Of a DNA stretch of 5,169 nucleotides, positions 1 through 5,169 are shown in pieces; the stretch's first letter is position 1; each line of letters opens with the position of its first letter. This DNA is from Acidobacteriota bacterium (GTDB lineage: Bacteria; Acidobacteriota; Terriglobia; Terriglobales; Acidobacteriaceae). The DNA is taken from positions 1-5,169 of the forward strand of contig JANXQR010000187.1 of NCBI GenBank assembly GCA_025353435.1, given 5' to 3'. The notes beneath the pieces are model-generated. The model was not told the origin of the DNA. It made no database searches and saw only the letters and a program-made list of their open reading frames with translations. The translations under genes and the position numbers were made by a program.

Positions 1-1650
1 GCCGGCCAGCACTTCGAACCTGGGCAGCAGCCGATACCAGGTGGTAATAGATCCCACCGCTAACACCAGAAAGACCGGCACCGCAAGCCACGGATGATCG
101 GCGTATGCACACGCTGCAAAAACTGTTGCGCCAATTCCCAGAACACCGAGTTGCACTGCCAGGCTCAGCAGCGCATTCGCTTGAGAACCCTTCTGCCGTG
201 AGATGCGCCCCATGTTCACGCGATAAGGCATCACGATTGAGAACGCATTGCCCGCGGCCAGGTGCACTGGCAAAGCGAATAGCATCCATGCCGCGGCAGA
301 AGCCAGCGCGACCGGAGATTGTTCGCCGTAGCGCAAAATGGCAATCACGCACACCAGCAATGCATCTACCGCGAACAACAGCGCGTGGAATAGATTCTTG
401 GCAAGCAGAACGGTGCGGATCGGCGTTGGAGACAGGAACAGGATCTGAATTCCCGCCCCCTCCGTGCCAAGGTTGTTGTAAAACAGTTGCGTGAATCCGA
501 CCATGGCGTATGCCAAGCAGATGAGAAGGCCAAACGGGATATGACTGAATGTCGACGCGCCTCTGTTGTGAAAGAGACCCGAGAAAACAAAGACCATGAT
601 CACCGGTACAGCAAGACCGAAGAGCAGCGGCAGCGCCCGAAACAGCGTACGGAGATCCTTCTCCATCACCGCGGCAATGGGTCCTGAACCGTCGAGAAGC
701 CAGCGGCCCGTATGCTTCTCCGCCCTTTTTCGTGAGGGCGCGTCCCCAAAATTTTCCCCTCGATACTCTCCGCGCAAACGGAAACCAAGCGCGCCTCCTG
801 CTGCAACGATATAAATTCCGAGGAGCGCAAGACTCTCCGTTGCGTCTGCTGGATCCTCATGAGCGCCGCTCCGAATCCCTCGCGCCGCCAGACCGGGCGG
901 CAGCCAACGCTGCACCTTGTTGGCAATGCGCAAATACTTCATGCTCGCTGCGCGTGTACTGGCGCTTATCGGGCTACCTTTGGGATTGCCGCGAAATGCC
1001 GGGTTGAAGAAGTTCAGTGAGATGAGAGCGAGAAAGAAGACAGCACTCACAATCTCCCGAGTCCGTCGCTGCGCGAGCCAACGATCGATCCACGCAAAAA
1101 TGGCCCGCACCAGATAGATGTTGAACGCCGCAAAGATAGCAAGCGACAGTGCCACCCACCCAATCAGTCCAGGCCGGGCCAACGTGATGCCAATGCCCAT
1201 CCCCAGGCAGCAAAATCCTCCCATAATCGTCGACACATCGATCAACCCAAAGACAAGATGAAGCAGATAGAAGGGCCCGAATCCCACCGGAAATCGCAAG
1301 AGACCGCCGAGATCGAATTGCTGCTGAAACGATGCGAGCGAGACCGGCACAACCTGCCAGAGGAAAAACACCGCCCAGACTACCAGCGGCAAAATCTCCC
1401 AATGATCATTCTTGGCGATGGCATATGAGCCCAGAGAAAGTCCAACAGCGAGCCCCAGTCCCATCAGGGAATAGAGAGCCAGGATCGCGACCCGCGCTCC
1501 GAGCTCGACTGCACCCTTCGTTGAGCGCAGCCCGTGCCGGAACATACACCACCGCATCGCCGCCAAAGCAGAGTACTGGCTCCGGGCCAGGCTCGAGAAA
1601 AGTCCGGCGCGCATCGATTCTGGAGCCTGCGTTTCAGCCATTACAGCCAT
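1..1650 (-). CDS. ABC-2-type exporter permease, large two-half form (partial, C-terminus outside window)
   Basis: This is the membrane subunit of an ABC exporter and would form the channel in the inner membrane; the substrate cannot be read from the sequence. The frame is open from the ATG at 1650 to base 1, giving 550 codons with no stop, so the end lies beyond the left edge. I count roughly 10-12 hydrophobic segments, among them about residues 53-79, 87-108, 127-157, 158-187, 199-215, 273-290, 337-362, 371-392, 415-439, 447-472, 492-515 and 520-535. Long polar stretches at about 216-272 and 291-334 separate two halves. Each half carries an ABC-2-like loop-helix motif: LLRFPVGFGPFYLL at 117-130 and ILFLSPTPIRTVLL at 403-416. 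The start overlaps the upstream ATPase gene by 10 nt, so the two are almost certainly co-translated partners. The family assignment is by architecture and partner gene; an exact family name is not claimed. Confidence 0.85.
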   Translation of the reverse strand, partial: MAVMAETQAPESMRAGLFSSLARSQYSALAAMRWCMFRHGLRSTKGAVELGARVAILALYSLMGLGLAVGLSLGSYAIAKNDHWEILPLVVWAVFFLWQVVPVSLASFQQQFDLGGLLRFPVGFGPFYLLHLVFGLIDVSTIMGGFCCLGMGIGITLARPGLIGWVALSLAIFAAFNIYLVRAIFAWIDRWLAQRRTREIVSAVFFLALISLNFFNPAFRGNPKGSPISASTRAASMKYLRIANKVQRWLPPGLAARGIRSGAHEDPADATESLALLGIYIVAAGGALGFRLRGEYRGENFGDAPSRKRAEKHTGRWLLDGSGPIAAVMEKDLRTLFRALPLLFGLAVPVIMVFVFSGLFHNRGASTFSHIPFGLLICLAYAMVGFTQLFYNNLGTEGAGIQILFLSPTPIRTVLLAKNLFHALLFAVDALLVCVIAILRYGEQSPVALASAAAWMLFALPVHLAAGNAFSIVMPYRVNMGRISRQKGSQANALLSLAVQLGVLGIGATVFAACAYADHPWLAVPVFLVLAVGSITTWYRLLPRFEVLAG

Positions 1651-2435
1651 GAAAGCTCCTGTGCCGGCTCCTGGCCGCTAGCACCCACAATCGACAGGAA
1701 TATCTCCTCAAGCGTAAGTCGCTGATCCCCCTGCGTACCCGGCAAGCTGCTCGCCACTCCAGCACGCAGTTCCTCAAGCGAACCATTCGCCACCAGCCTT
1801 CCCTGGCTGATGATGGCCACGTGACTGCAAAGTCGCTCCACAATTTCGAGCACATGCGTCGTCAGAAAGATCGTCGCCCCGCGCTGAATCATCCCCTGCA
1901 GCATGGACTTCAGCATCCCCGCCGCAATCGCGTCCACGCCCTCAAATGGTTCATCGAGAAACAGCACTCGCGGCGCATGAATCACGGCCGCAGCGAGCGC
2001 CAGCTTTTTCTGCATCCCGTGAGAGAAATCCGTCACCAGCTTGCGACTCTCGTTGGCAAGCTGCATGAATTCCAACAATTCCTCAGTGCGCCGATTCGCC
2101 GTCTCGCGATCCAGTCCATACATCCGCCCCACGAAGCGCAGATACTCCGGCGCCGTCAGCCGACCCAGAAGCGCCATCCCCTCCGGCACCACCCCAATCT
2201 GCCGCTTCAACTCAAGCGCACTCGCGCTGAACGGCTGCCCCAGAATCGCAATCGAACCCATACTCGGCTCAAGCAACCCCGTAAGCATCTTGATAGTGGT
2301 CGACTTCCCTGCCCCGTTCGGCCCCAGAAATCCGAAGAACTGCCCAGGCGCCACGCTGAAGGAAACATTGTCCACTGCGGTCAGTGCGCCGAAGCGCCGC
2401 GTGAGGCCGGTGGTCTGAATTGCCGCGATTTCCAT
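1641..2435 (-). CDS. ABC exporter ATP-binding protein
   Basis: This 264-aa protein is the cytoplasmic ATPase that would drive the permease encoded immediately downstream. All nucleotide-binding motifs are present in order: Walker A GPNGAGKST at 38-46, a Q-loop in which the usual glutamine is replaced by glutamate (IGVVPE, E85), signature FSHGMQKK at 137-144 (SHGMQ in place of the canonical LSGGQ), Walker B RVLFLDEP at 156-163 with D161 and E162, a D-loop EGVD at 165-168, and the H-loop histidine H194 in LTTH. The Q-to-E change and the variant signature are common among ABC-2-type exporter ATPases. The frame extends upstream to an ATG at 2489, but I chose 2435 because the conserved fold begins only a few residues after it and the 18 extra residues look unlike any ABC N-terminus. 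No good Shine-Dalgarno site precedes 2435. The C-terminal tail (about 228-264) is specific to this protein. Length is normal for the family. Confidence 0.93.
   Translation of the reverse strand: MEIAAIQTTGLTRRFGALTAVDNVSFSVAPGQFFGFLGPNGAGKSTTIKMLTGLLEPSMGSIAILGQPFSASALELKRQIGVVPEGMALLGRLTAPEYLRFVGRMYGLDRETANRRTEELLEFMQLANESRKLVTDFSHGMQKKLALAAAVIHAPRVLFLDEPFEGVDAIAAGMLKSMLQGMIQRGATIFLTTHVLEIVERLCSHVAIISQGRLVANGSLEELRAGVASSLPGTQGDQRLTLEEIFLSIVGASGQEPAQELSWL
1656..1660 (-). promoter_or_regulatory. Shine-Dalgarno site of the permease gene
   Basis: On the minus strand this reads AGGAG, followed by a 5-nt spacer (CTTTC) and the ATG at 1650. It lies inside the last codons of the ATPase gene. It supports the ATG at 1650 over a second in-frame ATG at 1641 (residue 4), which overlaps the ATPase stop as TAATG but would sit 14 nt from this site. 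Confidence 0.7.
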
Positions 2436-2443
2436 GTGCCGCA

Positions 2444-2471
2444 AGAATAGCAAGGTTCGAGTCGGACACAA
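2444..2471 (-). promoter_or_regulatory. Weak candidate promoter for the ABC exporter pair
   Basis: In the 73-bp gap after malQ, the minus strand carries TTGTGT (2466-2471, 3/6 match to TTGACA), a 16-bp spacer and TATTCT (2444-2449, 4/6 match to TATAAT). Initiation 6-8 nt after the -10 would fall within a few bases of the ATPase ATG at 2435, giving an almost leaderless message. The match is poor, and read-through from malQ is an equally good explanation. No hairpin followed by a T-run is visible in this gap, so nothing argues for termination after malQ. Confidence 0.25.
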
Positions 2472-2508
2472 AGCACCCATCCAACCCATGCCCCCGTCTC
2501 AACCGCAT

Positions 2509-4074
2509 CTACGCAATCGCCGGATTCCCCGCAACCTCAGGCAGCATCAGCGGATCGTTATCCCGATCCGTCACGTCGACAATCGCCGCCAACCTCGCCG
2601 CCAATTCACCGTTCAGCCCACCCTCCGCCGCGCGCCAACTCCAGTTGTCCTGCGGCACCGCAGGCGTATTCATGCGCCCTTCCGAGCCAATCTCAAACAA
2701 ATCCTGCACCGGCACAACCGCCAATTGCGCCACACTCGATTCCACCGCGCGAATCATCGGCCACACCGGCCTCGCAATCTCACCGCTCTGCGGAACCTGG
2801 CCCAGGTACGCCTCCAACGCCAGCTTTTCGACGGCACCCGTATGCTCCCACCAACCCTGCGTCGTGTCGTTATCGTGCGTTCCCGTGTATGCCACCGACC
2901 CCGGCGCGTATTGATGCGGCAAATGCATATGCGCACCCTTGTCGCTGAACCCGAACTGCATCACGCGCATCCCCGGAAATCCAAGATGGAGCCGCAGCAA
3001 ATCCACTTCCTTCGTAATCAATCCCAGATCCTCTGCAACCAGCGGCAGCGGCCCCAACGCCTTCTCCAGCGCTCCAAACAAGTCCAGCCCCGGCGCCGCA
3101 ATCCACTCTCCTTTGATCGCCGTCTCCTCCTCCGCAGGAATCGCCCAGTACGCCTGAAAACCCCTGAAATGATCCAGCCGAATAATGTCGTACACCTGCC
3201 GCGCCCTGCTGATGCGCTGCACCCACCAGTCAAATCCCGTCTCCGCAAGCACATCCCAGCGATACAGCGGATTCCCCCACCGCTGCCCCGTCGCTGAAAA
3301 ATAATCCGGCGGCACACCCGCCACGCGAATCGGCGCCAAATCCTCGTCCAGCTCAAAAATCTCCGGGTGCGTCCAAACATCCGACGAGTCCATGTTCACA
3401 AAAATCGCAATGTCACCAAGTATGCGAATCTTGTGCAGTGCCGCCGCTGCCCGCACATTGTCCCACTGCAGCGCAAACGCAAACTGCAGCACTTGTTCCC
3501 GAGCCAGCGCCCGCGCATTCTCGCGGATAGTTTCAGCCAGAGCCTCCGCCTCGCGCCTGCGCACCGGCTCCGGCCATTGTGTCCACGCGCCAGTTTTGTA
3601 AAGCGTACGCAACACCGCGTACTGCGCATAATCATCCAGCCAGTTCGCTTCCTTCTGACAGAATTCCCCAAACTGCTTCCACTGCAAGGCAAGCTTCGCG
3701 TCTTGAGAGCCGCGTTCCAAAAAATTCTCCGCTGCCTCATGCAGCAACGGCAGCTTTCGCTCCTGCACATCGTTGAAGTCCACAGGCCCGCTTCGCCCAG
3801 CCAGCCCCGCAATCCGCTCGCCCGCAATCCAGCCCCAGTCACTCAAATACTCCAGGCTTATCAAGTAAGGATTGCCCGCAAACGCCGACGACCCCGCATA
3901 CGGCGAGTTGCCATACCCCGTCGGACACAGCGGCAGCACCTGCCAGATGTGTTGCTTGGCAGCAGCCAGAAATTCGATGAACTCATGCGCGGCTGGCCCC
4001 AGATCGCCGATGCCACCGTAAGAAGGCAGAGAGCTGACGTGCAGCAACACGCCTGAAGATCGCTGAAATTCCAT
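2509..4074 (-). CDS. malQ: 4-alpha-glucanotransferase (amylomaltase, GH77)
   Basis: This enzyme disproportionates maltodextrins: it cleaves an alpha-1,4-glucan and transfers the released segment to another glucan or to glucose, in cytoplasmic maltodextrin or glycogen metabolism. The 521-aa length is typical of the short bacterial amylomaltase. Visible signatures are the N-terminal GVLLHVSSLPS (8-18) and GYGNSPYAGSSAFAGNPYL (53-71), the substrate loop GVPPDYFSATGQRWGNPLY (253-271), nucleophile D301 in RLDHFRGF, acid/base E348 in VAEDLG, transition-state stabiliser D401 in YTGTHDND, and the C-terminal DLFEIGSEGRMNTP (458-471). Spacing between the three carboxylates (47 and 53 residues) is close to that of characterised amylomaltases. 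The ATG at 4074 places the first conserved block at residue 7, and no in-frame ATG was seen further upstream; no clear Shine-Dalgarno site precedes it. The gene ends with TAG 73 bp before the ABC ATPase gene and is divergent from the GH2 gene. It appears intact. Confidence 0.97.
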   Translation of the reverse strand: MEFQRSSGVLLHVSSLPSYGGIGDLGPAAHEFIEFLAAAKQHIWQVLPLCPTGYGNSPYAGSSAFAGNPYLISLEYLSDWGWIAGERIAGLAGRSGPVDFNDVQERKLPLLHEAAENFLERGSQDAKLALQWKQFGEFCQKEANWLDDYAQYAVLRTLYKTGAWTQWPEPVRRREAEALAETIRENARALAREQVLQFAFALQWDNVRAAAALHKIRILGDIAIFVNMDSSDVWTHPEIFELDEDLAPIRVAGVPPDYFSATGQRWGNPLYRWDVLAETGFDWWVQRISRARQVYDIIRLDHFRGFQAYWAIPAEEETAIKGEWIAAPGLDLFGALEKALGPLPLVAEDLGLITKEVDLLRLHLGFPGMRVMQFGFSDKGAHMHLPHQYAPGSVAYTGTHDNDTTQGWWEHTGAVEKLALEAYLGQVPQSGEIARPVWPMIRAVESSVAQLAVVPVQDLFEIGSEGRMNTPAVPQDNWSWRAAEGGLNGELAARLAAIVDVTDRDNDPLMLPEVAGNPAIA

Positions 4075-4080
4075 GTCAGT

Positions 4081-4086
4081 ATTATC
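4081..4086 (-). promoter_or_regulatory. Candidate -10 box of malQ
   Basis: The minus strand reads GATAAT (5/6 match to TATAAT), separated from the malQ ATG by only six bases (ACTGAC). Initiation at the usual distance would start the message at or next to the ATG, in keeping with the absence of a Shine-Dalgarno site. No -35 element is recognisable: the expected place, about 4103-4110, is a run of C on this strand. An activator-dependent or leaderless promoter would fit; a chance match is also possible. Confidence 0.35.
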
Positions 4087-4133
4087 CGATGCGTCCCCAC
4101 TCGAGGGGGGTGCCCCGTCCTGACTCGTTAGGG

Positions 4134-4144
4134 CTGGAGACCAG
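4134..4144. repeat. Short inverted repeat
   Basis: CTGG-AGA-CCAG forms a 4-bp stem with a 3-nt loop, and it can be lengthened by a G·T and a G·C pair on the outside (4132-4146). Its CTGGAGACC arm (4134-4142) is also complementary, with one G·U pair, to GGTCTCTAG at 4178-4186 in the stronger palindrome downstream. The two may therefore be degenerate copies of one unit or alternative pairing partners. Confidence 0.4.
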
Positions 4145-4174
4145 TCACAGTCGCCTCGATCGAAAACATGTAGC

Positions 4175-4192
4175 GCCGGTCTCTAGACCGGC
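4175..4192. repeat. 18-bp palindrome between malQ and the GH2 gene
   Basis: GCCGGTCT-CT-AGACCGGC has perfect 8-bp arms around a 2-bp centre. It lies about midway between the divergent genes and 45 bp upstream of the putative GH2 -35 box. It is not followed by a T-run, so it is not an intrinsic terminator. It could be the operator of a dimeric regulator serving both genes, or one hairpin of a dispersed REP-like extragenic element; a second weaker hairpin follows directly, which favours the latter. The structure is plain in the sequence; the role is inferred. Confidence 0.65.
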
Positions 4193-4196
4193 TGTC

Positions 4197-4218
4197 GTGC
4201 GAGCTTCCAGGGCCGCAC
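4197..4218. repeat. Second weak hairpin beside the palindrome
   Basis: GTGCG at 4197-4201 is complementary to CGCAC at 4214-4218 with a 12-nt loop. It begins four bases after the 18-bp palindrome, so the two form a pair of adjacent hairpins, an arrangement seen in REP-type elements. Five base pairs alone could occur by chance. Confidence 0.35.
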
Positions 4219-4236
4219 CCACCCCACTCCCACCTA

Positions 4237-4264
4237 TCGACACTCGAATTTCAGCGGCTACAAT
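4237..4264 (+). promoter_or_regulatory. Sigma70-like promoter of the GH2 gene
   Basis: TCGACA (4237-4242, 5/6 match to TTGACA) and TACAAT (4259-4264, 5/6 match to TATAAT) are separated by 16 bp. Transcription would begin near 4271, giving a leader of about 54 nt before the TTG start at 4325, with the ribosome-binding site inside it. Spacing and position are both suitable. The upstream palindromes at 4134-4218 are placed where a regulator could act. Confidence 0.55.
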
Positions 4265-4312
4265 GTTGGAGTTCATCGCAAAGCCTTGGCGGGCACGCGA
4301 AATCGCATCAGT

Positions 4313-4316
4313 GAGG
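4313..4316 (+). promoter_or_regulatory. Shine-Dalgarno site deciding the TTG start of the GH2 gene
   Basis: GAGG, within AGTGAGG, lies 8 nt before the TTG at 4325. No ATG in the same reading frame gives a sensible signal peptide, and the alternative in-frame TTG at 4286 has only a GGAG placed 14 nt away. This site therefore fixes the start. Confidence 0.55.
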
Positions 4317-4324
4317 CACCAACC

Positions 4325-5169
4325 TTGCAAAGACTCATCCGCACCCTTTTGTTCCTATTTGTGGTATCGATATCATCCTCAGCCATTCCCAACCGCGCCA
4401 ACGCCCAGGCCGCCCTCCCCCACCCCGTCGCCCTCTCTTCCGGCTGGCAACTCCAAGACTCATCCAAAATCACTCAGACCGCCGGCATGGTCGCCACCAA
4501 CGGCTTCGAATCCAAAGGCTGGTTCACCGCCACCGTCCCCGGCACAGTCCTAACCTCGCTTGTCAACAACGGCATCTATCCCGACCCCGCCTACGGCGAA
4601 AACAACCGTCCCGAATCGATCCCTGAAAGCCTCGCCCGCACCTCGTATTGGTATCGAACCGAACTCGCCATCCCCGCCAACTACGCCGGCCACCGCATCT
4701 GGATCAACTTCGACGGCATCAACTACTCATCGGAAATCTGGGTCAACGGCAAGCAGGTCGGCACCACGCGCGGCGCATTCATCCGCACCAAATTCGACAT
4801 CACGGATAGCGTGAAACCCGGACAGAAAACAGCCATCGCCGTGCTTGTCTCGCCGCAGCCGCATCCGGGCATCTCCCACGAGCACATCCTGCGCACCGGC
4901 CTCGGCCTGAACGGCGGCGAGACCGCCATCGACGGCCCCACCTTCCTCTCCACCATAGGCTGGGACTGGCTCCCCGCCATCCGCGATCGCGACAGCGGTA
5001 TCTGGCAAAAGGTCTATCTCTCCGCTACCGGTCCCGTGCTCATCAAAGATCCTCTCGTCACCACCGACCTGCCCCTGCCCAAAACCGACTCCAGCGACAT
5101 CACCGTCGAAGCCACCGTCGAAAACGTCTCCGATCAACCTCAGCAGGGAATTCTCAAAGGCACCATCGA
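4325..5169 (+). CDS. Exported glycoside hydrolase family 2 protein, beta-mannosidase/exo-glucosaminidase-like (partial, N-terminal part)
   Basis: The window holds the first 281 codons of a GH2 enzyme that removes sugars from beta-linked glycans outside the cytoplasm. Translation from TTG gives a classic signal peptide: QRLIR n-region, hydrophobic core LLFLFVVSISSSAI at 8-21, and a likely cut after ANA at 25-27. The GH2 N-terminal sugar-binding jelly-roll follows, with VPGTVLTSLV (71-80), RTSYWYRTEL (105-114), FDGINYSSEIWVNG (129-142), GAFIRTKFDITD (150-161), DGPTFLSTIGWDW (203-215) and DRDSGIW (221-227). From about 235 the immunoglobulin-like second domain begins. The catalytic barrel with its two glutamates is beyond the right edge, so activity cannot be judged. 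The GWDW and exported character recall beta-mannosidase and exo-beta-glucosaminidase relatives; substrate remains open, and beta-galactosidase or glucuronidase-like activity is not excluded. The frame is open to the last base (two bases of codon 282). Confidence 0.9.
   Translation, partial: MQRLIRTLLFLFVVSISSSAIPNRANAQAALPHPVALSSGWQLQDSSKITQTAGMVATNGFESKGWFTATVPGTVLTSLVNNGIYPDPAYGENNRPESIPESLARTSYWYRTELAIPANYAGHRIWINFDGINYSSEIWVNGKQVGTTRGAFIRTKFDITDSVKPGQKTAIAVLVSPQPHPGISHEHILRTGLGLNGGETAIDGPTFLSTIGWDWLPAIRDRDSGIWQKVYLSATGPVLIKDPLVTTDLPLPKTDSSDITVEATVENVSDQPQQGILKGTI

Noticed and set aside
974..1402. Minus-strand open frame (142 codons) inside the permease region
   Set aside because: It is in another frame of the same strand as the permease. 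The permease frame is open for 550 codons and shows consistent hydrophobic segments, so this one is a shadow.
1..2435. The ABC pair as a maltose or maltodextrin importer linked to malQ
   Set aside because: There is no substrate-binding protein and no MalF/MalG-type permease with an EAA loop. The permease is a large ABC-2-like exporter and the ATPase lacks the C-terminal regulatory domain of MalK.
1821..2450. Plus-strand open frame (209 codons) antisense to the ABC ATPase
   Set aside because: Basic, His/Arg/Pro-rich product with no domain, lying wholly opposite an ATPase with every expected motif.
2436..2489. N-terminal extension of the ABC ATPase to the ATG at 2489
   Set aside because: The 18 extra residues do not resemble an ABC domain, no Shine-Dalgarno site is convincingly spaced, and starting at 2435 gives a normal N-terminus.
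2434..3297. Long plus-strand open frame (287 codons) antisense to malQ
   Set aside because: The product is a low-complexity string rich in Arg, Pro, His and Gln with no recognisable fold. It is a shadow of GC-rich codons in malQ, whose catalytic residues prove the minus-strand frame.
3367..4056. Second plus-strand open frame (229 codons) antisense to the N-terminal half of malQ
   Set aside because: Same Arg/Pro/Gln-rich composition and no motifs; explained by codon bias on the opposite strand.
4175..4192. The palindrome as an intrinsic terminator
   Set aside because: It has no following T-run on either strand, and it lies upstream of both divergent genes where no termination is expected.
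4089..4553. Plus-strand open frame (154 codons) across the intergenic region and GH2 start
   Set aside because: It would cover the promoter and repeats and gives a Pro/Ser-rich product out of frame with GH2, whose domain motifs and signal peptide are clear.

Overview
The window looks like chromosomal DNA from a GC-rich, saprophytic Gram-negative bacterium. The best guess is an Acidobacteriota (Terriglobia-type) soil organism. This rests on the overall style of the permease and of the secreted GH2 enzyme, and was not tested by any search. There are four protein-coding genes and no RNA gene, insertion sequence or CRISPR array.

Left part (1-2435, minus strand): an ABC exporter pair. An ABC ATPase (1641-2435) overlaps the start of a very large polytopic permease by 10 nt. 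The permease stays open for 550 codons and runs off the left edge. It appears to be two ABC-2-type halves fused in one chain.

Middle (2509-4074, minus strand): malQ, a complete 521-aa 4-alpha-glucanotransferase (GH77) with all three catalytic carboxylates. It lies 73 bp upstream of the ABC pair in the same direction, so the order of transcription is malQ, ATPase, permease. Co-transcription is possible but not shown.

Right part: a 250-bp divergent intergenic region (4075-4324) holds a good sigma70-like promoter for the rightward gene, a -10-like box just in front of malQ, and a cluster of short inverted repeats. The rightward gene (4325 to the right edge, plus strand) is the first 281 codons of an exported GH2 glycoside hydrolase. 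It starts at TTG, has a clear signal peptide, and its catalytic barrel lies outside the window.

How they fit together: malQ handles alpha-glucans in the cytoplasm, while the GH2 enzyme would trim beta-linked polysaccharide outside the cytoplasm. Their divergent arrangement suggests a carbohydrate-use neighbourhood. The ABC pair has no visible link to sugar uptake: it has the architecture of an exporter and no binding protein is seen. I found no convincing undescribed system. The most interesting points are the internal duplication in the permease, the palindrome cluster, and the missing Shine-Dalgarno sites before malQ and the ATPase.
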